Of a stretch of DNA of 64,000 nucleotides, positions 53,796-64,000 are shown one piece after another; within the stretch, counting starts at the first letter, position 1; each line of letters begins with the position of its first letter. Position numbers and translations under genes: made by a program. The notes below the pieces were generated by a model. It was not told where the DNA came from, did not search any database, and saw nothing but the letters and a program-made list of their open reading frames with translations. Source of the stretch: Pseudomonas sp. SJZ074 (GTDB lineage Bacteria > Pseudomonadota > Gammaproteobacteria > Pseudomonadales > Pseudomonadaceae); NCBI RefSeq assembly GCF_007828215.1, contig NZ_VIUE01000008.1, positions 1 through 64,000 on the forward strand, in the 5' to 3' direction.

Positions 53796-55169
53796 TCAGA
53801 AAAAGCTCAACCCCACATGGAACAGCTTCTCGACATCGCGAATGTGCTTCTTGTCCACCAGGAACAGGATCACATGGTCGCCGGTCTGGATCACGGTGTC
53901 GTCATGGGCGATCAGGACTTCTTCGTCGCGGATGATCGCGCCGATGGTGGTACCCGGAGGCAGGCCGATGTCGCGGATAGCGCGGCCGATCACTTTGCTG
54001 GACTTGGCGTCGCCATGGGCAATGGCCTCGATGGCTTCGGCCGCGCCACGGCGCAGGGAGTGCACGCTGACGATGTCACCGCGACGCACATGCGCGAGCA
54101 AGGTGCCGATGGTTGCCAGTTGCGGGCTGATGGCGATGTCGATGTCGCCGCCCTGGATCAAGTCGACGTAGGCCGGGTTGTTGATGATGGTCATCACTTT
54201 CCTCGCCCCCAGGCGCTTGGCCAGTAGTGACGACATGATGTTGGCTTCGTCGTCGTTGGTCAGGGCCAGGAAGATGTCAGCGTCGGCGATGTTCTCTTCC
54301 AGCAGCAGGTCGCGGTCCGAGGCACTGCCTTGCAACACCACGGTGCTGTCGAGGGTGTCGGAGAGGTAGCGGCAACGGGCCGGGTTCATCTCGATGATCT
54401 TGACCTGGTAGCGGCTTTCGATGGCTTCGGCCAGGCGCTCGCCGATCTGCCCGCCGCCGGCGATGACGATGCGCTTGTAGTTCTCGTCGAGGCGGCGCAT
54501 TTCGCTCATCACCGCACGAATATTCGCCTTGGCGGCGATGAAGAACACCTCGTCGTCGGCCTCGATCACCGTATCGCCCTGGGGCAGGATCGGCCGGTCG
54601 CGGCGGAAGATGGCCGCGACGCGCATTTCCACATTCGGCATGTGCTCGCGTAGCTGACGCAGTTGCTGCCCCACCAACGGCCCGCCGTAGTAGGCCTTGA
54701 TCGCCACCAGTTGCGCCTTGCTCTCGGCAAAGTCGATTACCTGCAAGGCGCCCGGGTGCTCGATCAGGCGCTTGATGTAGTTGGTCACCACCTGCTCGGG
54801 GCTGATCAATACATCCACCGGGATCGCTTCGTTGTCGAACAGATCGGCGCGGGTCAGGTAGGCCGCCTCCCGCACCCGAGCGATCTTGGTCGGAGTGTGG
54901 AACAGGGTGTGGGCGACCTGGCAGGCGACCATGTTGGTCTCGTCGCTGTTGGTGACGGCCACCAGCATATCGGCATCGTCCGCGCCGGCCTGACGCAGCA
55001 CGGTCGGCAGGGAACCGCGTCCTTGCACGGTACGGATGTCGAGACGATCACCGAGGTCGCGCAGGCGTTCGCCATCGGTGTCGACCACGGTGATGTCGTT
55101 GGCCTCGCTGGCCAGATGTTCCGCTAGCGAACCACCGACCTGCCCTGCACCGAGGATGATGATTTTCAT
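53796..55169 (-). CDS. trkA: Trk system potassium transporter, peripheral subunit TrkA
   Basis: A 457-residue cytoplasmic subunit that binds NAD(H)/nucleotides and gates the TrkH/TrkG potassium channel. It has two RCK modules. Module one opens [20 protein letters not shown] (Rossmann GxGxxG) and ends with a TrkA_C domain. Module two repeats the pattern with [20 protein letters not shown] and a second TrkA_C. It is the last gene of the def-fmt-rsmB-trkA block; 24 bases separate it from rsmB. Confidence 0.96.
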   Translation of the reverse strand: MKIIILGAGQVGGSLAEHLASEANDITVVDTDGERLRDLGDRLDIRTVQGRGSLPTVLRQAGADDADMLVAVTNSDETNMVACQVAHTLFHTPTKIARVREAAYLTRADLFDNEAIPVDVLISPEQVVTNYIKRLIEHPGALQVIDFAESKAQLVAIKAYYGGPLVGQQLRQLREHMPNVEMRVAAIFRRDRPILPQGDTVIEADDEVFFIAAKANIRAVMSEMRRLDENYKRIVIAGGGQIGERLAEAIESRYQVKIIEMNPARCRYLSDTLDSTVVLQGSASDRDLLLEENIADADIFLALTNDDEANIMSSLLAKRLGARKVMTIINNPAYVDLIQGGDIDIAISPQLATIGTLLAHVRRGDIVSVHSLRRGAAEAIEAIAHGDAKSSKVIGRAIRDIGLPPGTTIGAIIRDEEVLIAHDDTVIQTGDHVILFLVDKKHIRDVEKLFHVGLSFF

Positions 55170-55193
55170 CCGTTCACTCCTATCGAATCGGTC

Positions 55194-56504
55194 TTAACCG
55201 CGTGCGGCGGCGATCTTGATCAGCTTGGCGTAGTAGAACCCGTCGTGACCACCCTCCTGGGCCAGCAGTTGGCGACCGTGGGGCTGCTTCAGGCCGGCCT
55301 GGGTGGCGATGTCCAGTTCCCGGGCACCGGGGGTGCGGGCGAGGAAGGCTTCGATCACTTCGGTGTTCTCGGTCGGCAAGGTCGAGCAGGTGGCATAGAG
55401 TAGGATGCCGCCCACGTCGAGAGTCTGCCACAGGGCGTCGAGCAGCTCGCCCTGCAGCAGGGCCAATGCGGCGATGTCGTCCGGCTGGCGGGTGAGCTTG
55501 ATGTCCGGGTGACGGCGGATCACGCCGGTGGCTGAGCATGGGGCGTCCAGCAGGATGCGCTGGAACGGCTTGCCGTCCCACCAGGCCGCGGTGTCGCGAC
55601 CGTCGGCGGCGATCAGCTCGGCGTCCAGGCCCAGGCGCTCGAGGTTTTCCTTCACCCGCACCAGGCGCTTGGCTTCCAGGTCCACCGCCACCACGCCGGC
55701 CAGCTTGGGCTCGGCTTCGAGGATGTGGCAGGTCTTGCCCCCCGGTGCGCAGCAGGCGTCCAGCACCCGTTGCCCAGGCGCCAGCTCCAGCAGGTCGGCG
55801 GCCAGTTGCGCGGCTTCGTCCTGGACGCTGATCCAGCCGTCGACGAAGCCCGGCAGGGCACGTACATCGCCCGGGGTTTCCAGCAGGATGCCATCGCGGC
55901 TGTACACGCATGGCCGGGCCGGGATGCCGGCCTCGCCTAGCAAGGCCAGATAGGCATCGCGGCTATGGTGGCGACGGTTGACCCGCAGGATCATCGGCGG
56001 ATGGGCATTGTTGGCCGCGCAGATGGCTTCCCATTGCTCGGGCCAGAACGCCTTCAAGGCCTTCTGCAACCAGCGCGGGTGAGCGGTGCGCACCACCGGG
56101 TCGTGTTCCAGCTCCGCCAGCAGACTTTCGCTTTCCCGTTGGGCGCGGCGCAACACGGCGTTGAGCAAGGCCTTGGCCCAGGGTTTTTTCAGTTTGTCGG
56201 CGCAGCCCACGGTTTCGCCGATGGCGGCGTGGGCAGGCACGCGGGTGTAGAGCAGTTGATAAAGCCCCACCAGCAGCAACGCTTCGACGTCGGCGTCGGC
56301 GGCCTTGAACGGTTTTTGCAACAGCTTGGCCGCCAGGGCTGAGAGCCGTGGTTGCCAGCGAGCGGTGCCGAACGCCAGGTCCTGGGTGAAACCGCGATCA
56401 CGGTCTTCGACCTTGTCCAACTGGGTCGGCAAGGAGCTGTTGAGCGATGCTTTGCCGCTGAGCACGGCGGCAAGCGCCTTGGCGGCGGCCAGACGCGGGT
56501 TCAT
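55194..56504 (-). CDS. rsmB: 16S rRNA (cytosine-967-C5)-methyltransferase
   Basis: A 436-residue enzyme methylating C967 of 16S rRNA. It has an N-terminal NusB-like RNA-binding domain (about 1-140), then a SAM-dependent domain. Motif I is [15 protein letters not shown]. The motif IV Cys is in [19 protein letters not shown], and the motif VI catalytic Cys in [16 protein letters not shown]. Its ATG overlaps the fmt stop codon by four bases. Confidence 0.96.
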   Translation of the reverse strand: MNPRLAAAKALAAVLSGKASLNSSLPTQLDKVEDRDRGFTQDLAFGTARWQPRLSALAAKLLQKPFKAADADVEALLLVGLYQLLYTRVPAHAAIGETVGCADKLKKPWAKALLNAVLRRAQRESESLLAELEHDPVVRTAHPRWLQKALKAFWPEQWEAICAANNAHPPMILRVNRRHHSRDAYLALLGEAGIPARPCVYSRDGILLETPGDVRALPGFVDGWISVQDEAAQLAADLLELAPGQRVLDACCAPGGKTCHILEAEPKLAGVVAVDLEAKRLVRVKENLERLGLDAELIAADGRDTAAWWDGKPFQRILLDAPCSATGVIRRHPDIKLTRQPDDIAALALLQGELLDALWQTLDVGGILLYATCSTLPTENTEVIEAFLARTPGARELDIATQAGLKQPHGRQLLAQEGGHDGFYYAKLIKIAAARG

Positions 56505-57460
56505 GAAGCCTCCACCGCTTGGCCGAGGATGCTGCCGACGGCAAATTTCTCACGCCGGCTGTTGAACAAGTCGCTGAAGTTCAGCGCCTTGCCGCCGGGC
56601 AGTTGCAGACGGGTCAGGCACAGCGCCTGTTCGCCACAGGCCACGACAAGACCGTCCTTGCTGGCTTCGAGAATCTGCCCCGCAGCCCCCTTACCATCGG
56701 CGCACCTGGCGGCCAGTACCTTGACCGCTTCGCCGTTCAAGGTGCTGTGGCAGATCGGCCACGGGTTGAAGGCGCGTACCAGCCGCTCCAGTTCGACCGC
56801 CGGACGACGCCAGTCGATGCGGGCCTCATCCTTGTTCAATTTGTGCGCGTAGGTGGCGAGGCTGTCATCCTGCACTTGGCCTTCCAGGGTACCGGCAGCC
56901 AGACCGGCAATGGCCTCGACCACGGCCGGCGGGCCGATCAGCGCGAGGCGGTCGTGCAGGCTGCCGCCGGTGTCTTCGGCGCTGATAGGAGTGGTGACCT
57001 TGAGCAGCATCGGCCCGGTGTCCAGGCCCGCCTCCATGCGCATCACGGTCACGCCGCTCTCGGCATCGCCCGCTTCCACAGCGCGCTGGATCGGCGCCGC
57101 ACCACGCCAGCGCGGCAGCAGCGAGGCGTGACTGTTGATGCAACCCAGGCGTGGGATGTCCAACACCACTTGAGGCAGGATCAGGCCATAGGCGACCACC
57201 ACCATCAGGTCCGGTTTCAGCGCGGCCAGTTCGGCCTGGGCTTGCCCATCGCGCAGGGTCGGCGGCTGCAACACCTGCAAACCGTTTTCCAGGGCCAGTT
57301 GCTTGACCGGGCTGGGCATCAGTTTTTGCCCACGGCCGGCCGGCCGGTCCGGCTGGGTGTAGACCGCGATGATTTCATGGGGGCTGGCCAGCAGGGCCTT
57401 GAGGTGTTCGGCGGCAAACTCGGGAGTGCCGGCAAAGACGATGCGCAGTGGCTCAGTCAT
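56501..57460 (-). CDS. fmt: Methionyl-tRNA formyltransferase
   Basis: A 319-residue enzyme that formylates initiator Met-tRNA with 10-formyl-THF. The N-terminal Rossmann domain opens [19 protein letters not shown]. The active-site block is [20 protein letters not shown], followed by the DTGPML stretch. The C-terminal tRNA-binding OB-like domain follows. I chose the ATG at 57460 (MTEPLRI). It is part of the conserved def-fmt-rsmB block. Confidence 0.97.
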   Translation of the reverse strand: MTEPLRIVFAGTPEFAAEHLKALLASPHEIIAVYTQPDRPAGRGQKLMPSPVKQLALENGLQVLQPPTLRDGQAQAELAALKPDLMVVVAYGLILPQVVLDIPRLGCINSHASLLPRWRGAAPIQRAVEAGDAESGVTVMRMEAGLDTGPMLLKVTTPISAEDTGGSLHDRLALIGPPAVVEAIAGLAAGTLEGQVQDDSLATYAHKLNKDEARIDWRRPAVELERLVRAFNPWPICHSTLNGEAVKVLAARCADGKGAAGQILEASKDGLVVACGEQALCLTRLQLPGGKALNFSDLFNSRREKFAVGSILGQAVEAS

Positions 57461-57495
57461 GGAAGCTCTCAATTAACAGCAGTCGCATAAAGAAA

Positions 57496-57519
57496 AAAGG
57501 CTTGCCGCGGCAAGCCTTT
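57496..57519 (-). terminator. Hairpin terminator between def and fmt
   Basis: On the minus strand AAAGGCTTGCCGCGGCAAGCC is followed by TTTTTTC. It lies 12 bases after the def stop and about 35 before the fmt start, so it may uncouple or lessen fmt transcription from the def promoter. Confidence 0.85.
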
Positions 57520-57530
57520 GAAAGGGGGCA

Positions 57531-58037
57531 TCAAGCATTCTGGCGGTGAATCTTTTCCAGTTTCTTCTTGATCCGGTCGCGCTTGAGGGTCGATAGGTAA
57601 TCCACGAACAACTTGCCGTTGAGGTGGTCACACTCATGCTGGATGCACACCGCCAGCAATCCTTCGGCGATCAGTTCGTAAGGCTGGCCGTCACGGTCCA
57701 AAGCCTTGATCTTGACCTTCTGCGGACGGTCGACGTTCTCGTAGAAACCCGGTACCGAGAGGCAGCCTTCCTGGTATTGCTCCATCTCGTCGGTGAGGGT
57801 TTCGAACTCGGGGTTGATGAACACCCGTGGCTCGCTGCGGTCTTCGGAGAGGTCCATGACGACGATACGCTTGTGCACGTTGACCTGGGTCGCGGCGAGG
57901 CCGATGCCTGGCGCTTCATACATTGTTTCAAACATGTCATCGACCAACTGACGCACTTCGTCGTCCACTACGGCCACCGGTTTGGCAATCGTGCGCAGGC
58001 GCGGGTCCGGAAATTCGAGAATGTTCAAAATGGCCAT
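57531..58037 (-). CDS. def: Peptide deformylase
   Basis: A 168-residue Fe2+/Zn2+ enzyme that removes the formyl group from nascent proteins. All three motifs are present: [14 protein letters not shown] (metal Cys) and HECDH (metal His pair and catalytic Glu). Length is typical. The ATG at 58037 ([14 protein letters not shown]) is the conserved start. It is divergent from tsaP. Confidence 0.98.
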   Translation of the reverse strand: MAILNILEFPDPRLRTIAKPVAVVDDEVRQLVDDMFETMYEAPGIGLAATQVNVHKRIVVMDLSEDRSEPRVFINPEFETLTDEMEQYQEGCLSVPGFYENVDRPQKVKIKALDRDGQPYELIAEGLLAVCIQHECDHLNGKLFVDYLSTLKRDRIKKKLEKIHRQNA

Positions 58038-58217
58038 AAGCTTGATAAATGCACGTGTGAGGTAAAGTCGGGTGGCTGGCCTGGCGTGTCTCGGGATGCA
58101 GGCTACCGTTGTAAAACGTTGCTCTGAACGCTGCTTCTTAAAGCATAGCGCCTTGCGGAGCGAGCCATGGGGGCTCTGGCGTTTTACGCGAACGCACATG
58201 ATAAAGGGATTCACCGC

Positions 58218-59243
58218 ATGAGGAAATCACTACTCGCCCTGCTGCTCCTGGCCTCGGCCGGGATCGCGCACGGGCAAGTGCAACTTCGGGAAGGTTTCCC
58301 ACAGCAATACACCGTGGTCGCTGGCGACACACTGTGGGACATTTCCGGCAAATACCTGCGCGAGCCGTGGAAATGGCCCGAACTCTGGCAGGCCAACCCG
58401 CAGATCGAGAACCCGAACCTGATTTATCCCGGCGATACCCTGTCACTGGTCTACGTCAATGGCCAACCACGGCTGACCCTCAACCGCGGCGCCTCGCGGG
58501 GTACCATCAAGCTGTCGCCGCGTATCCGCAGCTCACCGGTGGCCGATGCCATTCCGAGTATCCCGCTGCAAGCCATCAACAGCTTCCTGCTGAGCAACCG
58601 CATCGTCGACACGGCCGAGGATTTCAACAAGGCGCCCTACGTCGTCGCCGGCAATGCCGAACGGGTGCTCAGCGGCGCCGGGGACCAGATCTTCGCCCGC
58701 GGCGCATTCGCCACAGACCAGTCGAGCTACGGCATCTTCCGCCAAGGCAAGGTCTACACCGATCCGCAGACCAAGGAATTACTGGGCATCAACGCCGACG
58801 ACATCGGCAGCGCCGAGGTCGTGACCGCAGAGGGCGATGTCACCACCCTTACCCTGCAACGCACTACCCAGGAAGTACGTCTCGGCGACCGGCTGTTCAG
58901 TGGCGAAGAACGCTCGATCAATTCGACGTTCATGCCCAGTGCGCCGAAAACGGACATCAACGGGCTGATCCTCGATGTGCCACGGGGCGTGACCCAGATC
59001 GGCGCGCTGGATGTGGTCACACTGAACAAGGGCCGCCGCGACGGGCTGGCCGAGGGCAATGTCCTGGCGGTGATGAAGACCGGTGAAACCGTGCGCGACC
59101 GCGTCACCGGCGAACCGGTGAAGATCCCCGACGAACGCGCCGGCCTGCTGATGGTGTTCCGCACCTACGACAAGCTCAGCTACGGCTTGGTGCTGTACGC
59201 CTCGCGTTCATTGGCGGTGCTCGACAAGGTGCGCAATCCATAA
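58218..59243 (+). CDS. tsaP: LysM-domain protein, type IV pilus secretin-associated TsaP
   Basis: A 341-residue exported protein. The signal peptide is about 1-20 (ends AHG). A LysM peptidoglycan-binding domain (about residues 30-85, [18 protein letters not shown] and [15 protein letters not shown]) is followed by a FlgT-like C-terminal region. The order and position match PA0020, which was shown to help anchor the PilQ secretin of type IV pili to peptidoglycan. No pilus genes are nearby. It is followed by dprA. Confidence 0.88.
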   Translation: MRKSLLALLLLASAGIAHGQVQLREGFPQQYTVVAGDTLWDISGKYLREPWKWPELWQANPQIENPNLIYPGDTLSLVYVNGQPRLTLNRGASRGTIKLSPRIRSSPVADAIPSIPLQAINSFLLSNRIVDTAEDFNKAPYVVAGNAERVLSGAGDQIFARGAFATDQSSYGIFRQGKVYTDPQTKELLGINADDIGSAEVVTAEGDVTTLTLQRTTQEVRLGDRLFSGEERSINSTFMPSAPKTDINGLILDVPRGVTQIGALDVVTLNKGRRDGLAEGNVLAVMKTGETVRDRVTGEPVKIPDERAGLLMVFRTYDKLSYGLVLYASRSLAVLDKVRNP

Positions 59244-59268
59244 CGGGTCTCACAACTTACCAACAGAG

Positions 59269-59277
59269 TTATCCACA
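59269..59277 (+). promoter_or_regulatory. DnaA box
   Basis: TTATCCACA, the perfect consensus 9-mer, in the 81-base gap between tsaP and dprA. Further boxes are at 59888-59896 (same sequence, inside dprA) and 61193-61201 (TTATGCACA, which fits TTATNCACA). Confidence 0.55.
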
Positions 59278-59324
59278 GCTTGTTCCCGTTCGAACGGGAC
59301 GTATGACGATCAAGGATTGATCAC

Positions 59325-60425
59325 ATGACATTGCCTGAATGCCCTTCGGTTTCCCCGGCGGAACTGGAGGCCCGCTTGCGCCTGCACCGCTTGCCGGAGC
59401 TGGGACCCAAACGCTTCATGACCCTGATGGAAGCCTTCGGCTCGGCCTCCAAAGCCATCAGCGCACCGGCCAGCGCATGGCGGGCGCTGGGGTTGCCCGC
59501 GGCGAGCGCCGAAGCCCGACGCAACCCGGATGTGCGCGACGGCGCCGCCCACGCATTGGCCTGGCTGGAGGGTTCGGGCCAGCATTTGCTGATGTGGGAC
59601 CAGCCGGACTACCCGGCGCTGCTGGCGCAGATCAGCGACCCGCCACCGCTATTATTCGCCGCTGGCGATCCCACCATTCTGGAAAAACCGCAGTTGGCGA
59701 TGGTGGGCAGTCGCCGGGCCTCGCGTCCGGGAATGGACACGGCCGCGGCGTTTTCCCGTAGCCTGGCCAGCGCCGGTTTTGTCATCACCAGCGGCTTGGC
59801 CCTGGGCATCGACGCGGCTGCTCATCAGGCGGCACTGGATGTCGGCGGGCAAACCATCGGGGTTCTGGGCACCGGCCTGGAAAACTTTTATCCACAGCGC
59901 AATCGTCGCCTGGCGGACGCCATGATTACCCAAGGCAGCGCGGTGCTCTCGGAGTTTGCGTTGGACGCGCCGCCCCACGCCAGCAACTTTCCGCGCCGCA
60001 ACCGGATCATCAGCGGCTTGTCCCTTGGCGTCCTGGTGGTCGAAGCCAGCGTCGCCAGCGGCTCGCTGATCACGGCACGGCTGGCGGCGGAACAGGGGCG
60101 CGAGGTGTATGCCATTCCGGGATCGATCCACCATCCCGGTGCCCGGGGTTGCCATCAATTGATCCGCGACGGTGCGGCACTGGTGGAAACCGTCGAGCAC
60201 ATCCTCGAAGCCTTGCGCGGTTGGCACCGGTTATCGTTGACTGACGAGCCTGTGCCGGTGACACACCCGCTGCTGCGCCTGCTCCATGCCGCGCCGCTGA
60301 CCAGTGAAGCCTTGGCCGATGCCAGTGGCTGGGGGTTGCCCAAAGTGCTGGCGGCGCTGACCGAACTGGAAATGGAGGGGCGCGCCACGTCTGACAATGG
60401 CCGCTGGTTTGCGCGCACGCGCTAG
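59325..60425 (+). CDS. dprA: DNA-processing protein DprA
   Basis: A 366-residue DprA/Smf protein that loads RecA onto incoming single-stranded DNA in natural transformation. The Rossmann core has LAMVGSRRASRPGM, SGLALGIDAAAHQAAL, GTGLENFYPQRNRRLADAM and the FPRRNRIISGLSLGVLVVEA block. A C-terminal winged-helix-like DML1 domain follows. It carries a perfect DnaA box at 59888-59896. It runs with tsaC in the same direction. Confidence 0.95.
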   Translation: MTLPECPSVSPAELEARLRLHRLPELGPKRFMTLMEAFGSASKAISAPASAWRALGLPAASAEARRNPDVRDGAAHALAWLEGSGQHLLMWDQPDYPALLAQISDPPPLLFAAGDPTILEKPQLAMVGSRRASRPGMDTAAAFSRSLASAGFVITSGLALGIDAAAHQAALDVGGQTIGVLGTGLENFYPQRNRRLADAMITQGSAVLSEFALDAPPHASNFPRRNRIISGLSLGVLVVEASVASGSLITARLAAEQGREVYAIPGSIHHPGARGCHQLIRDGAALVETVEHILEALRGWHRLSLTDEPVPVTHPLLRLLHAAPLTSEALADASGWGLPKVLAALTELEMEGRATSDNGRWFARTR

Positions 60426-60486
60426 GTTTTATGGGGAAGATCGGTAAACTGCGCACAGCCTTATCTTGTGTTGCGGAGAATCTTTC

Positions 60487-61044
60487 ATGGTCAACAGTTG
60501 GCGTGTGCAACAAGCCGCGCGAGAAATTCGCGCCGGGGCGGTGATTGCCTACCCAACCGAAGCGGTCTGGGGCCTGGGTTGCGATCCGTGGAACGAGGAG
60601 GCGGTGGAGCGCCTGTTGGCGATCAAATCGCGGTTGCCCGACAAGGGGTTGATCCTGGTGGCGGACAACATTCACCAGTTCGACTTCCTGTTCGAAGACT
60701 TCCCCGACACCTGGATGGACCGCATGGCCAGCACCTGGCCGGGGCCCAATACCTGGCTGGTGCCGCACCAGAATCTGCTGCCGGAATGGATCACCGGGGT
60801 GCACGACACGGTGGCGCTGCGGGTCAGCGATCACCCCACCGTGCGTGACTTGTGCTCGCTGGTCGGGCCGCTGGTGTCCACCTCGGCCAACCCCCAGGGC
60901 CGCCCGGCGGCACGCACGCGGATTCGCGTCGAGCAGTACTTCCGCGGGCAGATCGACCTGGTACTCGGCGGCAACCTGGGCGGGCGCAAGAATCCCAGCG
61001 TGATTCGCGACCTGGCCACCGGAAAAGTGGTCCGGCCGGACTGA
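60487..61044 (+). CDS. tsaC: L-threonylcarbamoyladenylate synthase
   Basis: A 185-residue YrdC/TsaC-type enzyme that makes threonylcarbamoyl-AMP for t6A37 in tRNAs. Signatures: [19 protein letters not shown], then [16 protein letters not shown] (Lys/Arg nucleotide region), and [17 protein letters not shown]. The stand-alone length is that of TsaC, not Sua5. The ATG at 60487 follows GGAG. Confidence 0.95.
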   Translation: MVNSWRVQQAAREIRAGAVIAYPTEAVWGLGCDPWNEEAVERLLAIKSRLPDKGLILVADNIHQFDFLFEDFPDTWMDRMASTWPGPNTWLVPHQNLLPEWITGVHDTVALRVSDHPTVRDLCSLVGPLVSTSANPQGRPAARTRIRVEQYFRGQIDLVLGGNLGGRKNPSVIRDLATGKVVRPD

Positions 61045-61080
61045 GCCCGGTCACAATCTCTGACTTCAACAAAGACTCCC

Positions 61081-61169
61081 TGTGGGAGCGGGCTTGCTCG
61101 CGAAGGCGTCGGATCAGCCTATATTCACGTTGCTGACCCACCGCTTTCGCGAGCAAGCCCGCTCCCACA
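61081..61169. repeat. REPIN between tsaC and qor
   Basis: TGTGGGAGCGGGCTTGCTCG and its complement; a single extra REP half (TGTGGGAGCGAGCCT) lies at 61213-61227, touching the 3' end of qor. Confidence 0.9.
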
Positions 61170-61226
61170 AGGGTTCGTGTTGAACACAGAACTTATGCAC
61201 AGCACTGTCCAATGTGGGAGCGAGCC

Positions 61227-63283
<2,057 letters not shown>

Positions 63284-63286
63284 CCT

Positions 63287-64000
63287 ATGACCATGGACCG
63301 CTACGTTGTAATGGGCAACCCCATCGGCCACAGCAAGTCGCCGTTGATCCATCGTCTGTTTGCCGAACAGACCGGGCAGACACTGGACTACAGCACCCTT
63401 CTGGCTCCCCTGGATGATTTCGCCGGTTGCGCGCGGGAATTTTTCCGCGAGGGACGTGGGGCGAATGTCACCGTACCGTTCAAGGAGGACGCTTTCCGAT
63501 TGGCTGACAGCTTGACCGAACGGGCGCAGCGGGCCGGGGCGGTCAACACCTTGAGCAAGCTGGCCGACGGCAGCCTGTTGGGCGACAACACCGACGGTGC
63601 CGGGCTGGTGCGGGACCTGACCGTCAATGCCGGCTTCAGCCTCAAGGGTAGACGTATCCTGGTGCTGGGAGCTGGCGGCGCGGTGCGCGGCGCCCTGGAA
63701 CCATTGCTGGGCGAGGCACCGGCTTCGGTGATCATCGCCAACCGTACGGTGGAAAAAGCCGAGTTGCTGGCCGAGCTGTTCGCCGACCTGGGCCCGGTCT
63801 CGGCCAGTGGTTTCGATTGGCTGCGCGAGCCGGTGGACCTGATCATCAACGCCACGTCCGCGAGCCTGTCGGGGGATGTACCGCCGATTGCAGGCAGCCT
63901 GATCGAGCCCGGCAAGACAGTGTGCTACGACATGATGTATGGCAAGGAGCCTACTTCGTTCTGCCGCTGGGCCAGCGAGCAGGGCGCCGCGGTGGCGATG
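63287..64000 (+). CDS. aroE: Shikimate dehydrogenase (partial, cut by window end)
   Basis: The first 238 residues of AroE, which reduces 3-dehydroshikimate with NADPH. The shikimate pocket [20 protein letters not shown], then [11 protein letters not shown] (catalytic Lys) and NTDGAGLV, is complete. The Rossmann [18 protein letters not shown] and [15 protein letters not shown] follow. Start at ATG 63287; ATG 63293 is an alternative. About 35 residues are missing at the right edge. It is coupled closely to hemF, as in PAO1. Confidence 0.96.
   Translation, partial: MTMDRYVVMGNPIGHSKSPLIHRLFAEQTGQTLDYSTLLAPLDDFAGCAREFFREGRGANVTVPFKEDAFRLADSLTERAQRAGAVNTLSKLADGSLLGDNTDGAGLVRDLTVNAGFSLKGRRILVLGAGGAVRGALEPLLGEAPASVIIANRTVEKAELLAELFADLGPVSASGFDWLREPVDLIINATSASLSGDVPPIAGSLIEPGKTVCYDMMYGKEPTSFCRWASEQGAAVAM

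Overview
The window is chromosomal DNA of a fluorescent Pseudomonas, most likely of the P. fluorescens group. The evidence is GC-rich core genes in blocks recognisable from P. aeruginosa PAO1 (trpBA/trpI, prlC/yheV, the caa3 oxidase cluster, trkA-rsmB-fmt-def, tsaP-dprA-tsaC-qor-hemF-aroE), many Pseudomonas-only small families (DUF2388, DUF1161, DUF2790, DUF6124, PA0061/PA0062 lipoproteins), and at least nine REP/REPIN palindromes with the GTGGGAGCGGGCTTGCTCGCGA core. No rRNA, tRNA, CRISPR array, transposase or integrase was found.

Layout. 0.3-3.7 kb: glutarate/lysine catabolism (CoA-transferase, gcdH, LysR regulator). 4.2-7.1 kb: the three-gene proton-translocating transhydrogenase pntAA-pntAB-pntB. 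7.3-8.8 kb: an acetyl-CoA hydrolase/CoA-transferase. 9.1-12.7 kb: a DUF1127 protein in a motif-rich neighbourhood, then three tandem DUF2388 exported proteins and a DUF4105 envelope protein. 12.8-15.8 kb: trpBA divergent from trpI. 15.8-22.4 kb: small stress and envelope genes (DUF883, dodecin, DUF1161, OsmC, paired lipoproteins, aminopeptidase, HAD phosphatase, gamma carbonic anhydrase). 22.5-27.6 kb: prlC-yheV, a second diverged prlC-like gene and a TpbA-like phosphatase. 27.7-31.4 kb: a radical SAM gene behind a LexA box, and a beta-carbonic anhydrase/SulP pair. 31.6-32.9 kb: an orphan Asp-rich calcium-binding-like protein between two nearly identical REPINs, and a PA0104-like protein. 33.2-41.9 kb: the complete caa3-type cytochrome c oxidase cluster, with assembly factors and the heme O/heme A synthases.

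41.9-53.7 kb is the accessory region. It holds REPs, a DUF6124 gene with a structured leader, an AT-richer 841-residue protein with a degenerate PLD-like motif (candidate defence gene), an HTH-ImmA/IrrE plus DUF4411 toxin-antitoxin-like pair, two alpha/beta hydrolases, a secreted endonuclease/phosphatase, a histidine kinase relic and small exported proteins. Two degenerate copies of the same roughly 85-bp sequence flank 42.4-47.2 kb, and GGGGACAGATTT elements flank the genes around 46-49 kb.

53.8-64 kb returns to origin-proximal core genes: trkA-rsmB-fmt-def on the minus strand, then tsaP, dprA, tsaC, qor, hemF and aroE, the last cut by the window end. As I recall the PAO1 order, the trp and cox blocks lie after aroE, whereas here they precede trkA. 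The accessory region is therefore a candidate rearrangement junction. All function calls come from reading motifs and gene context. No database search was run.
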